From Phytomonospora sp040655735 (GTDB taxonomy: Bacteria; Actinomycetota; Actinomycetes; Mycobacteriales; Micromonosporaceae), in NCBI RefSeq assembly GCF_040655735.1, contig NZ_JBFAKK010000004.1:584197-648196 (forward strand): DNA of 64,000 bases. The letters run 5' to 3'. A program made the position numbers and the translations under genes. The notes under the pieces were generated by a model. That model ran no database searches, was not told the origin of the DNA, and was given only the letters and a program-made list of their open reading frames with translations. This document shows, in pieces, positions 8,944 to 16,995 of this stretch; positions within the stretch are counted from its first letter, which is position 1, and every line of letters begins with the position of its first letter.

Positions 8944-9306
8944 CTAAGCATTGTCCTCGAGTGCGTCGAGTTGTTGGAGGATTATCGCAACATGAGTGAC
9001 CAATTCCCCGTCTGTCACGTCACCACTGCTATGCAACTTTGGATCGATCGCATAATCCTCTAGCACAAAGAAGACGTCGTTGAGTGCACGTGCGAAATGC
9101 TCACGAACACGCTCCCCGTTCGCCAAAGCTTGCTGGCGCGCCAACAACCAGGATCGCGCAAATTCCGGCCCGCCAATGTGGCCCCTTACTAGTGCACGCA
9201 TGACTCGAACTTGTCGATCTATCCCAGCCCCGGACGCAACTTCGGATGGGCGCATCCACACTTTTTGTGCGCTGCGACGCGAGTGCCAGTCAGACTTACC
9301 GGTCAC
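8944..9306 (-). CDS. Colicin D-type immunity protein
   Basis: 120 residues, acidic and helical, no signal peptide. The tract FARALNDVFFVLEDYAIDPKLHSSGDVTDGELVTHV resembles the colicin D immunity family, where a helical bundle blocks the tRNase active site; the family pattern Y-x2-DP-x-L-R then an acidic Asp-rich turn is visible. Its start overlaps the stop of the toxin gene by four bases (ATGA), so the pair is translationally coupled with toxin first. It should act in the cytosol against the toxin encoded immediately upstream. Confidence 0.75.
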   Translation of the reverse strand: MTGKSDWHSRRSAQKVWMRPSEVASGAGIDRQVRVMRALVRGHIGGPEFARSWLLARQQALANGERVREHFARALNDVFFVLEDYAIDPKLHSSGDVTDGELVTHVAIILQQLDALEDNA

Positions 9307-10166
9307 CTTAGCGCCCCTTCATCCACAATCATCTTGAATTTATTATCCCCTAGAGTGGGAACGCTCCAGAACTCCCCCATATTTGCATGCAGCATAACCA
9401 TTTTACCGTCGGGGTCAATGAATCCTACGGTTTGCCCTTGATTTCGATAATTAAATCTGTAAATTCGAACACCGGGCTTGAGCATGCGGCCCTTGACTGC
9501 ACTCTTAAATGCGTTCAGATTGGCCCCATTTCTCGGCCCAGTGATTTTAAACTCTGGGGCGGCGTGCGAATCATATTTCTTACTGAGGTTCGACGTCTTC
9601 GAAAAGCCAAGTTTTGCAGCCCATGAATCAGCAGCGGAGGGACCGGCCGCCTTCGCAGTGCCATTTGGAACGAGCTTGTCGAGAATTCCGTCTGCTGCAC
9701 TCTTGCTCGTACCCTCACCAAGGGCTGGCAACGCCCCCTTAGCTGCGTATGCCGCACCGTAGACCGCACCAACCAAACCAAGGAAGCCTCCAATGACGGC
9801 GCCTTCCGGGGGCTGCGGTGGTTGTTCGTCGGCGGAGTCGCCTTCGAAGGCACTGGCGGCCCATGAGTCGACGGCGCCCCCGACCATGCTGCATACGACG
9901 CCGGCGGGTGCGACCCCTAGTCCGAAGGTGGCTCCGGTGGCGATGCCCCAGCAGGCTGCATCAGCGGCGAATCCCACGACTGTGCCGACGAGGTCGGCGT
10001 TTTCGCCGATCCATTCACCGGATTCGTTCCATGCGTCGCTGACGGCGTCGCCTGCGTCGCAGGTCCAGTCGCCCATCCAGTCGCCCCAGCAGCCGTCGTC
10101 TTGTTCTGGTTCCCTGCTCGTGACGGCAAAGGCCTTGGCAACCCGCCGCAGTCTGCCCAACACCAT
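9303..10166 (-). CDS. Colicin D-like tRNase toxin (C-terminal toxin module)
   Basis: 287 residues from the ATG at 10166, which has GGGGAGGA eight bases upstream; an in-frame ATG at 10208 lacks a site. Residues 30-150 are hydrophobic, Gly/Ala-rich helices (LVGTVVGFAADAACWGIATG) of the kind that precede toxin tips in polymorphic toxins. The last 95 residues align by eye with the colicin D nuclease: KKYDSHAAPEFKI parallels KKYKHAGDFGI with the catalytic His, then NLNAFKSAVKGRM, GQTVGFIDPDGKMVML and GEFWSVP. Colicin D cuts the anticodon loop of tRNA-Arg. No large delivery domain is present, so it may be an orphan module or ride another secretion route. Confidence 0.75.
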   Translation of the reverse strand: MVLGRLRRVAKAFAVTSREPEQDDGCWGDWMGDWTCDAGDAVSDAWNESGEWIGENADLVGTVVGFAADAACWGIATGATFGLGVAPAGVVCSMVGGAVDSWAASAFEGDSADEQPPQPPEGAVIGGFLGLVGAVYGAAYAAKGALPALGEGTSKSAADGILDKLVPNGTAKAAGPSAADSWAAKLGFSKTSNLSKKYDSHAAPEFKITGPRNGANLNAFKSAVKGRMLKPGVRIYRFNYRNQGQTVGFIDPDGKMVMLHANMGEFWSVPTLGDNKFKMIVDEGALR

Positions 10167-10652
10167 CGCCAGGCTCCTCCCCACCCCACGCGCCAGCGAC
10201 GGCACCAAAGGCTCACCCCGGCAACGTGGGTCGAACCTTTAGCTCATGGGCCTCGATCACGGCTGGGTCAGCGCCCTGGGCCTCCCGCGAACCCGGGCCA
10301 TACGCGTCCTCGGCGACGGGGCGGTGCCCACAACAAGGGGGAGCCGCCTTCCGAGCCCTGCTGGGCGGCTACGGTCCTGGCCCACGCCTCAGCCGGAGGA
10401 AGGCTGCGTTAAGGCACGCGGAGCTACCGCAGGGTTCCGGCGTCTCGTATCTCGATGGGAACTCCCCATCGCAACCGTGGGCTGTTTTCTCGCAGCGAGC
10501 CGACTCGCCCTCGTCGGGCTCTGCTCGCCGCCGAGGCCGACGTGACGACCTCCACACTGCTTCGACACTCATCTAGTTTGACGGATGTCGAATCAAGGTG
10601 CATGATTGCCCGATCGGCTTGATTCGGTATTCATCGAAATAGGGAGCGCATC
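10167..10652. other. Intergenic region, no gene recognised
   Basis: Several open frames exist on the plus strand but none has a ribosome site, codon pattern or motif that convinces me. The last 60 bases lead into the small Cys-rich gene at 10653. Confidence 0.4.
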
Positions 10653-10808
10653 ATGTTTCTGGCGAAACTCAGGCAGCGTCGCGCCGAGGCCCGAGCGGTG
10701 TCCTTCTGCGACTCCTGCGCGCAGGTCTGCACCTCGGAATGCCGTGCACAAGCGCGGCTGGAACGCGTGCACGCGAAGGTCGCCTACGAGGTCGGATACC
10801 TTCGCTGA
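10653..10808 (+). CDS. 51-residue Cys-rich small protein
   Basis: An ATG preceded by AGGGAGCG opens a 51-codon frame: MFLAKLRQRRAEARAVSFCD, then SCAQVCTSECRAQARLERVH and a short end. Four Cys in the order CxxC-x3-C-x3-C suggest a metal or redox site in a tiny cytosolic protein flanked by basic helices. No family name. It lies between an unassigned stretch and the hypoxia-type regulon, with a shared terminator downstream at 11004-11039. Confidence 0.65.
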   Translation: MFLAKLRQRRAEARAVSFCDSCAQVCTSECRAQARLERVHAKVAYEVGYLR

Positions 10809-11003
10809 CGCGAGCGCGGAGATCCTCGGCGAGCGATTCAACGCAGGGTCTCCGCGAATCCGGGCGGCCGCGCTGTCCCGTGACGGCGGCCTGTATCGGA
10901 GGCAATACCAGGGCCGGGGCCGAAGTTCGGTACCTCTCAGGTTTGCGGGGCGGGCCTGGGTACAGCCGGTCCACCACCGTGTTCCGATCTTCGACGGTGA
11001 CGC

Positions 11004-11039
11004 CAAAGCCGCCGACGTCTTGTGACGTCGACGGCTTTG
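11004..11039. terminator. Bidirectional terminator
   Basis: Stem CAAAGCCGCCGACGTC / GACGTCGACGGCTTTG with one mismatch and loop TTGT. It separates the plus-strand small gene ending at 10808 from the minus-strand DoxX gene ending at 11053. Confidence 0.75.
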
Positions 11040-11052
11040 GTTCTGCACACTG

Positions 11053-11634
11053 CTACTTCAGCCAGGGGTTGCTGTTGACGATCGGGAGTTTCTCCCAGAT
11101 CCTGCCCAGTCCCCAGGTGCGGCCTGCGTAGGCGGCGGCGCAGGCGATGAGGGCGATGGCGTAGATGAGGTGGTAGTCGACCAGGGGGTTGTTCGATCCG
11201 CTGGGTTCTCCGGCCGAGGTGGTCTGGTCGAGGGGCCACTCGGCGGCCCACATGAGCAGCATCATGACGGTGGCCGAGCCGGCGGCCAGGCGCAGCCCGA
11301 TGCCGGCGATGGCGGCGATGCCGATGGCGCCGAGGCCGAGCATGAACAGCCAGTCGGCCCAGGCCGCGCCTGCCCAGGACTGGAAGGTCGACTCGAAGGG
11401 TCCGACGGAGACGTGGCCGAGGAAGCCCTGGGTCGGCGAGCCTCCGTTGAGCCAGGCTCGCTCGGCCGGGGTGGCGTAGCCGAGGCCGAAGAGCTTGTCG
11501 GCGAAGGCCCACAGGAAGATCAGGCCGGTGGCGATGCGCAGGACGGCCAGGGAGCGGGCCGCCCAAGGCGAGGCGGTGGTGGCTTCGATGTTGTTCTCGG
11601 TGCCGGTGAGGGTGATGCGGTCACGAACGGACAT
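11053..11634 (-). CDS. DoxX-family membrane protein
   Basis: 193 residues with four transmembrane helices at about 28-50, 88-115, 118-135 and 152-172. ALRIATGLIFLWAFADKLFG-like text and the length fit the DoxX family, named for a subunit of thiosulfate:quinone oxidoreductase and common in actinomycetes as a small redox-linked membrane protein. A GAGG site precedes the ATG. It follows the universal stress gene at 11665 by 30 bp and should be its operon partner, under the DosR-type sites at 12618 and 12657. Confidence 0.75.
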   Translation of the reverse strand: MSVRDRITLTGTENNIEATTASPWAARSLAVLRIATGLIFLWAFADKLFGLGYATPAERAWLNGGSPTQGFLGHVSVGPFESTFQSWAGAAWADWLFMLGLGAIGIAAIAGIGLRLAAGSATVMMLLMWAAEWPLDQTTSAGEPSGSNNPLVDYHLIYAIALIACAAAYAGRTWGLGRIWEKLPIVNSNPWLK

Positions 11635-11664
11635 GGCGGGGGCCTCTTTCGGATGTCAGGTTGT

Positions 11665-12558
11665 TCAGGCTTCGGGGATGACGACGACGGGCGACCAGGA
11701 GTGGTGGAGCAGGGCCTGGCTCACCGAGCCGGTGTAGGCGCGGCGCCCGCCGGTGCCGACGACGATGAGGCGGGCGGCGACGGACCACTCGACGAGTGCC
11801 TGGGCCGGTCGGTGCTCGGTGACGGTGCAGGTGACGTGCAGGCCGGGGTGGTCCTTTTCGATCATCTGCACGTTCTCGCGCAGCCAGGCGGTTCGGCGGC
11901 CGGCCTGCTCGCTGACGGAGCCCGCGGTGCGCTGGTCGACGGGGTGGAAGGCGTGGACGACGATGAGCTGGGACCCGTGGCGGGCTGCATGGTCGGCCGC
12001 GAAGGCGAGAGCGGTGCGGCTGGCCGGCGTTCCGTCGAAGCCGGCGACGACGGGCATGTCGGTGGCCTCCACGGGCACGGCGCGGGTGTGCGTGCGAACG
12101 ACGGCCACCGGGCATGGCGGGTCGGAGGCGATGGCGCTGCTGACCGAACCGAGGAGCATGCGGCCCAGAAGTCCGCGACTGTGGCTGCCGAGAACGAGAA
12201 GCGAGGCGTTGCGGGCTTCGACTTCGAGGGTCTCGAAGGGCACGCCTTCGACGACCTTGGTCTCGACCTCGAGACCGGATCCGCTTTCATTGACGATGGC
12301 CGTGGCGTCGGCGAGCATCTCCTTGGCGTTCTGCTCGTACTGCTCGCGGGCGGTCTTGTCGAGGCCTTCGTCGCGCAGCGGGAAGTAGTAGTCGTCGCGG
12401 CCGAGTCGCGTTTGGGGCAGCCACTCGAATGCGTGGACGAGAACGAGCGGACTGTAAGTCGTGGCCGCCTCCTGGGCCGCCCAGCGCAGTGCCACCACAC
12501 TCTCGGGACCCTCGTCGATACCGACGACGATCGGTGACTTTTCGCGGTTCGTTTCCAT
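11665..12558 (-). CDS. Universal stress protein, two tandem USP domains (copy 1)
   Basis: 297 residues, two USP folds (about 9-147 and 157-295). Domain 1 starts IVVGIDEGPESVVALRWAAQ and has the ATP-binding signature VLGSHSRGLLGRMLLGSVS; domain 2 has VVGTGGRRAYTGSVSQALLH, a degenerate G-2x-G-9x-G-S/T motif. Such tandem USPs bind ATP or cAMP and are hallmark members of the mycobacterial DosR regulon. Cytosolic. Two DosR-type sites lie 60 and 99 bp upstream in the divergent promoter region. Confidence 0.9.
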   Translation of the reverse strand: METNREKSPIVVGIDEGPESVVALRWAAQEAATTYSPLVLVHAFEWLPQTRLGRDDYYFPLRDEGLDKTAREQYEQNAKEMLADATAIVNESGSGLEVETKVVEGVPFETLEVEARNASLLVLGSHSRGLLGRMLLGSVSSAIASDPPCPVAVVRTHTRAVPVEATDMPVVAGFDGTPASRTALAFAADHAARHGSQLIVVHAFHPVDQRTAGSVSEQAGRRTAWLRENVQMIEKDHPGLHVTCTVTEHRPAQALVEWSVAARLIVVGTGGRRAYTGSVSQALLHHSWSPVVVIPEA

Positions 12559-12617
12559 GGCACCAGCATCTCGGCCGGGTCCGGAGTGGCGTCAGTGACG
12601 AAACATGGCTTTGTGCC

Positions 12618-12631
12618 GGGTCTTTGGTCCC
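12618..12631. promoter_or_regulatory. DevR/DosR-type site
   Basis: GGGTCTTTGGTCCC, embedded in the longer dyad CCGGGTCTTTGGTCCCGG (12616-12633). It matches the DosR core in reverse and lies 60 bp above the USP gene at 11665. Confidence 0.75.
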
Positions 12632-12656
12632 GGTTGAGGCGGAGGCGTTGCCAGCG

Positions 12657-12670
12657 GGGCCGAAAGTCCC
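12657..12670. promoter_or_regulatory. Second DevR/DosR-type site in the divergent promoter
   Basis: GGGCCGAAAGTCCC, 39 bp (about four helical turns) from the 12618 site and 88 bp before the plus-strand gene at 12758. Paired sites on one face of the helix are typical of DosR promoters. Confidence 0.65.
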
Positions 12671-12757
12671 TGCTCGACGCATTCCAGCGTCTCTGTTCGC
12701 GCCTGCGCCGTTGGATGACGGTGTAGCCAGAGACCAGTACCCACCGAGGAGGCCGAC

Positions 12758-13270
12758 ATGCCCTCGCTCAGCGAACTCAAGGGCTTCGCTCCGTTCCGCG
12801 ACTTCCAGCGGAGCCACCTCGCGCAATTGGCTGCGACTGCGCGCGATGTGCACTACCGCCCCGGGGACCGGCTCTTCAAGGAGGGAACGCCCGCCTGGGG
12901 CTGCTGGCTGATCACCTCCGGCCAGGTCATCCTCGATGCCGAGGGCGCCGTCTTGGAGACGCTCGGCGCCGGCGATCTCGTCGGGTGGTCGTGGCTGGTA
13001 CCGCCTCACCGGTGGCACTTCGGGGCGACGGCCGTCACCGATGTCAGCGCGATCGTGCTCGACACCGATCGCTTGAAGAACTTCGCCGAGGGCGACCCCG
13101 GTCTCGGCTATGCCGTCACCAGAACCCTCTTCTCGGTCCTGCTGCAAAGGCTGCAGGCGACCCGCTTCCGGCTTCTCGAAATGCGATCGGAGAAGCCGAT
13201 CCAGCCCATCCGCAGACCCACCATGCAGGACTACTTCCCGAAGTCCGACCAGAAAGGGGCGGTCCGATGA
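12758..13270 (+). CDS. Orphan cyclic-nucleotide-binding (CNB) domain protein
   Basis: 170 residues with strong site GAGGAGG before the ATG. Residues 10-125 form a CRP-type beta-roll (PFRDFQRSHLAQLAATARDV, RPGDRLFKEGTPAWGCWLIT, LGAGDLVGWSWLV), but no DNA-binding helix-turn-helix follows; the C-terminus ends in a short helix and a polar tail. The canonical cAMP-contact stretch GExxx-RAA is not obvious, so ligand binding is uncertain. In mycobacteria a CNB domain is fused to the Pat acetyltransferase; here it stands alone in the same regulon as a GNAT fusion. It overlaps the next USP gene by four bases (ATGA). Confidence 0.75.
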   Translation: MPSLSELKGFAPFRDFQRSHLAQLAATARDVHYRPGDRLFKEGTPAWGCWLITSGQVILDAEGAVLETLGAGDLVGWSWLVPPHRWHFGATAVTDVSAIVLDTDRLKNFAEGDPGLGYAVTRTLFSVLLQRLQATRFRLLEMRSEKPIQPIRRPTMQDYFPKSDQKGAVR

Positions 13271-14121
13271 CCGACTCGCTGCCGATCACCGTCGGAGTCG
13301 ACGGTTCCAAGCCCAGCCTCACCGCTGTGGAGCACGCCGTCGAGATGGCCACGCGCCTTGGCGCGCCCTTGCGACTCGTGCACGCGTACGAGAGCCCTCT
13401 CTACGACTACCCGCTTTACCCCTACACCGGTGACTCCATGGAGGAGTACCTCCGCGAGCATGCCAAGGAAACCCTTCAGGAGCTCGTCGACCGTCTCCGT
13501 GCCGACAACCCCGCACTCGACATCCGCGGCGAACAGGTCAACGGTGTCGCCGCGGAGGCGATCATCGAAAGGTCGGGACGTTCGAGGATGACCGTGCTCG
13601 GCTCGCGAGGGCACGGAGGTTTCGTCGGGTTGCTCCTGGGCTCAGTGTCGACGCAAGTGGGCACCTACGGGCACGGCCCGATCGTGGTCGTCCGTGACAT
13701 CGATGGGGAACGGCCGGAGGACGCGCCAGTCCTCGTCGGCTACGACGGTTCCGCAGGGGCCGAGGCGGCGTTGTTGTTCGCTGCCGACGAGGCCCTGTCG
13801 CGCGGCGTCGTCCTGGAAGTGCTCTCCTTCCATGGTCCCGCGCTTGACGACGAACGTGCCCACGCGCAGGCCGCCGTCGCTTCGGCCGAGCGGAAACTGA
13901 TGCGGAACCACCCCGAGCTGAAGGTGGATGCGCGGGCGGTGCCCGGTATGGATCCGGCGTTCCGCCTGATCACGCACAGCCGGACGGCGAGCCTGACCGT
14001 GGTCGGTTCGCGAGGGCGGGGCGGCTTCACCGGCATGGTGCTGGGCTCCGTGGGCCGGACGCTGCTGCACCATGCGTTCGGTCCGGTCGCCGTCGTCCAT
14101 CCGCCGGCCGAAGTCGGCTGA
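13267..14121 (+). CDS. Universal stress protein, two tandem USP domains (copy 2)
   Basis: 284 residues. Domain 1 begins ITVGVDGSKPSLTAVEHAVE and carries VLGSRGHGGFVGLLLGSVS; domain 2 carries VVGSRGRGGFTGMVLGSVG. Both have the full G-x2-G-x9-G-S signature, so both should bind ATP. The start overlaps the CNB gene stop, so the two are co-translated; a clear hairpin terminator follows at 14133. Together they form a two-gene unit driven from the DosR-type sites at 12618/12657. Confidence 0.9.
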   Translation: MTDSLPITVGVDGSKPSLTAVEHAVEMATRLGAPLRLVHAYESPLYDYPLYPYTGDSMEEYLREHAKETLQELVDRLRADNPALDIRGEQVNGVAAEAIIERSGRSRMTVLGSRGHGGFVGLLLGSVSTQVGTYGHGPIVVVRDIDGERPEDAPVLVGYDGSAGAEAALLFAADEALSRGVVLEVLSFHGPALDDERAHAQAAVASAERKLMRNHPELKVDARAVPGMDPAFRLITHSRTASLTVVGSRGRGGFTGMVLGSVGRTLLHHAFGPVAVVHPPAEVG

Positions 14122-14132
14122 AAACCGCTGCG

Positions 14133-14160
14133 ACGCCCCGGGGAACGCTCCCCGGGGCGT
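14133..14160 (+). terminator. Terminator after USP copy 2
   Basis: ACGCCCCGGGGA-ACGC-TCCCCGGGGCGT, perfect 12-bp stem ending in GTT, 11 bp past the stop codon. Confidence 0.85.
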
Positions 14161-14197
14161 TCGGCTGCGTGCGGCTTGCGGCGGGCCAGCCGATACG

Positions 14198-14211
14198 GCG
14201 ACTTTGGTCCC
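14198..14211. promoter_or_regulatory. DevR/DosR-type site before USP copy 3 and devS
   Basis: GCGACTTTGGTCCC; the reverse complement GGGACCAAAGTCGC matches the DosR core at nearly all fixed positions. It lies 58 bp before the USP start at 14270. Confidence 0.75.
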
Positions 14212-14269
14212 TGCCGGGTCGTGCGCTCTGGCTCTGGCTCTCCGAACCCGCAGGTAGGACGCTTGATTC

Positions 14270-15220
14270 ATGAGAACACAGAGCATGGGACGGGCCGTCG
14301 TCGTCGGCATCGACGAGAGCGCACACAGCGTGGCGGCGCTGCGATGGGCGGCGCGGGAAGCCGAGACCAGCGGCAGCCCGTTGGTGATCGTGCACGCCTA
14401 CGAGTGGGAGCTGCCGACACGAATGTTGGAGGGGGGCTATTACTTCCCGCTGCGCGACGCCGGTGTCGAGGAGGTCTCGCAGTCCGACTTCGAACGGTTT
14501 GCCCGCGAACTCGTGGCCAACGCCAATGACGTGGTCACCGAGACCAGCGCGCACCTGTCGGTAATGACGAGGATCGTGGAGGGCCCGGCAGTCGATGTGC
14601 TCAATGCCGAAGCGAAGGACGCTTCCATGCTGGTGCTGGGTAGCCACGGGCGGGGCTTGCTGGGCCGGATGCTCCTCGGATCGGTCAGCAGCGCCATCGC
14701 CGCCGAGCCGCCTTGCCCGATAGTGGTCGTCCGCAGCGAAGCCGCACCGGCGCACGTTGGCAGGCACCTGCCGGTCGTCGTTGGAGTCGACGGCACGCCG
14801 GTGAGCAGTGCAGCCGCAGCCTACGCGGCGGCCCATGCGGCGCGGCAAGGTTCGCCGCTGCGGATCGTGCACGTGCATCGGGAAGCCGCGAACGGCGGCA
14901 ACGTTGAGTCTGAGTGGCTGCGCGAGCTCGTTTTGAGCGTCGAGAAGCAGTACCCCGGCCTTGAGGCCGCCGGCTCGCTCATATCCGGCAGGCCGGTCCA
15001 GGCCCTTGTCGAGCTGTCCTCGGAATCCGAGCTGGTCGTGGTCGGAGCGCAGCGCGGGCGCGGCGGCTCGGTGGCACGCGGCTTGCTGCACCACGCCTGG
15101 TCTTCGGTCGCCGTCGTTCCGCAGCACTCATGGAGCACCCCAGCGGCCAAATCAAATAGTGAACGTAAGCGTCCGAGCCGTCCCGTTCGAGCAAGGCTAG
15201 ATGGCACCGGGAACGACTAG
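14270..15220 (+). CDS. Universal stress protein, two tandem USP domains (copy 3)
   Basis: 316 residues. Domain 1 (RAVVVGIDESAHSVAALRWA) has VLGSHGRGLLGRMLLGSVS; domain 2 has VVGAQRGRGGSVARGLLH, a weakened signature. A basic tail of about 30 residues (ERKRPSRPVRARLDG) is unlike the other copies. An ATG five codons further in is an alternative start. Only 42 bp separate it from the sensor kinase gene, so the two should share a transcript from the DosR-type site at 14198. Confidence 0.88.
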   Translation: MRTQSMGRAVVVGIDESAHSVAALRWAAREAETSGSPLVIVHAYEWELPTRMLEGGYYFPLRDAGVEEVSQSDFERFARELVANANDVVTETSAHLSVMTRIVEGPAVDVLNAEAKDASMLVLGSHGRGLLGRMLLGSVSSAIAAEPPCPIVVVRSEAAPAHVGRHLPVVVGVDGTPVSSAAAAYAAAHAARQGSPLRIVHVHREAANGGNVESEWLRELVLSVEKQYPGLEAAGSLISGRPVQALVELSSESELVVVGAQRGRGGSVARGLLHHAWSSVAVVPQHSWSTPAAKSNSERKRPSRPVRARLDGTGND

Positions 15221-15262
15221 CATCGAACCCGGCTCGGTTCGCGGCGGTATGAGCAGAGATGG

Positions 15263-16990
15263 ATGGGCGAGGACGACGTGCGACACAAGGGGACGAAGTG
15301 GCACGGCACCGCACGTCTCGGCGATCTGCGTCTCGGTGAACTCCTCGACGAAGTGCGCGACAGACTCGACGAGATCGCCGAGACCCGTGATCGCCTCCAA
15401 GGACTCATCGACGCCATCATGGCAGTCGGCGCCGGCGTCGAACTCGACTCGACGCTCCAGCGGATCGTCCAGGCCGCCGTCGAACTCGTCGACGCCCGCT
15501 ACGGCGCACTCGGCGTTCTCAGCCCCCAAGAGGACGGGCTCAGCGAGTTCGTCTACGTCGGTATCGATCCCGGACAGCGGGAGAAGATGGGTCATCTCCC
15601 CGAGGGGCGGGGGCTGCTGGGGCTGCTCATCGACGAGCCGCACTCGATTCGGCTGCCCGACTTGAGCGCTCATCCCGCGTCGGTGGGTTTCCCGGCGAAC
15701 CACCCGCCGATGCACAGTTTCCTCGGTGCCCCGGTACGCGTCCGCGAGAGGGTGTTCGGCAACCTCTACCTCACTGAGAAGCGCGGCGGTGGCGAGTTCA
15801 CCGCCGACGACGAGATCGTCCTCGGCGCCCTGGCCTCGGCCGCGGGCGTCGCCGTGGAGAACGCCCGCCTGTTCGAGGAGTCCAAACTCCGCCAGGGCTG
15901 GCTCGCGGCGTCCTCGGAAGTCCGCGTGGAACTCCTCTCCGGCGCCTCCCCCGACGACGCCCTCGGACTCGTCGCCCGGCACGCCAAGAACCTCAGCGAC
16001 GCCGACAGCGTCCTCATCTTCATCGACCCGAACGGCTCGGGCGAGACCCTGGCGGTCCGCACCGGTTTCGGTGACGCGATCGCCGGCCTCGTCGACACCG
16101 AAGCCACGACACGCGTTCCCGAACTGCTCACCGTTGCCCGTGACGGGACACCCCTGCCCATCCGCGACTTGCAGGCACTCCTCGACGGCGACCTCAGCGC
16201 CCATCACGGAGTCTTCGGACCGGCCATCGCCGTGCCGCTGCGCTCCGCACAGGGCATCAGCGGCCTGCTCCTGGCCATCAAGGAGAAAGGCCGGGCTGCG
16301 TTCGACACCGCGCAGATTCCGCTGCTGGCGTCCTTCGCCGATCAGGCGGCGCTGGCCTTGGAGGCCGCCGACCGGCAGCAGACCCGGCGGCTCCTCGATG
16401 TCCTCGCCGACCGCGACCGGATCGCCAGCGACCTCCACGACCAGGTCATCCAGCGCCTTTACGCGGTCGGGATGAGTTTGCAGGGCACGGTGCGGCGCGT
16501 GACCGACCCTCAGGCGCGCGCCCGTATCGCCGCAGCCGTCGAGCAGCTGGACCACACAGTGCGCGACATCCGGGGCTCGATCTTCGACCTGCACTCCACC
16601 GGCGACGAGGCGAACAGCCTGCGCCGCCGCCTCCTCGACATCGTCACCGAACGCACAGCGGATCTGTCTGTGACGGCTTCCGTCCGCATGTCGGGCGCCG
16701 TGGACACCCTGGTGCCGCCTTCCATCGCGACACACGCCGAAGCGGTGGTGCGCGAGGCGATCAGCAACGTCATCCGCCATGCTGACGCCTCCACGGTGAC
16801 GGTGACCGTCGACGTCAGCAAGGATTTGGTCGTCGAAGTCCGCGACGACGGCCGCGGGCTGCCCGCCGATGTCGCTCGCAGCGGGCTGGCCAATCTCGCC
16901 GAGCGCGCCGAATCGTGCGGCGGGCACCTGTCGGTTACCTCAACCGAAGGCGGGGGTACCCGGCTCGCGTGGTGTGTGCCGCTGCCGTAG
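15263..16990 (+). CDS. devS: GAF-domain sensor histidine kinase, DevS/DosS-like
   Basis: 575 residues, no membrane segment. Two GAF domains (about 60-200 and 225-365), then a HisKA_3 dimerisation helix with phospho-acceptor His392 in DRIASDLHDQVIQRLYAVG, then HATPase_c with N-box EAISNVIRHADAS and DDGRGLP. The stretch NHPPMHSFLGAPVRVR in GAF1 matches the part of mycobacterial DosS/DosT around the heme ligand His, so an oxygen/NO/CO-sensing heme is likely but not proven. It should phosphorylate the DevR-like regulator encoded convergently five bases away. A GTG at 15278 with AGGA upstream is an alternative start. Confidence 0.88.
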   Translation: MGEDDVRHKGTKWHGTARLGDLRLGELLDEVRDRLDEIAETRDRLQGLIDAIMAVGAGVELDSTLQRIVQAAVELVDARYGALGVLSPQEDGLSEFVYVGIDPGQREKMGHLPEGRGLLGLLIDEPHSIRLPDLSAHPASVGFPANHPPMHSFLGAPVRVRERVFGNLYLTEKRGGGEFTADDEIVLGALASAAGVAVENARLFEESKLRQGWLAASSEVRVELLSGASPDDALGLVARHAKNLSDADSVLIFIDPNGSGETLAVRTGFGDAIAGLVDTEATTRVPELLTVARDGTPLPIRDLQALLDGDLSAHHGVFGPAIAVPLRSAQGISGLLLAIKEKGRAAFDTAQIPLLASFADQAALALEAADRQQTRRLLDVLADRDRIASDLHDQVIQRLYAVGMSLQGTVRRVTDPQARARIAAAVEQLDHTVRDIRGSIFDLHSTGDEANSLRRRLLDIVTERTADLSVTASVRMSGAVDTLVPPSIATHAEAVVREAISNVIRHADASTVTVTVDVSKDLVVEVRDDGRGLPADVARSGLANLAERAESCGGHLSVTSTEGGGTRLAWCVPLP

Positions 16991-16995
16991 AGGGG

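Noticed and set aside
15197..16927. 576-codon minus-strand frame opposite devS
   Set aside because: Shadow of the kinase gene; no recognisable domain.
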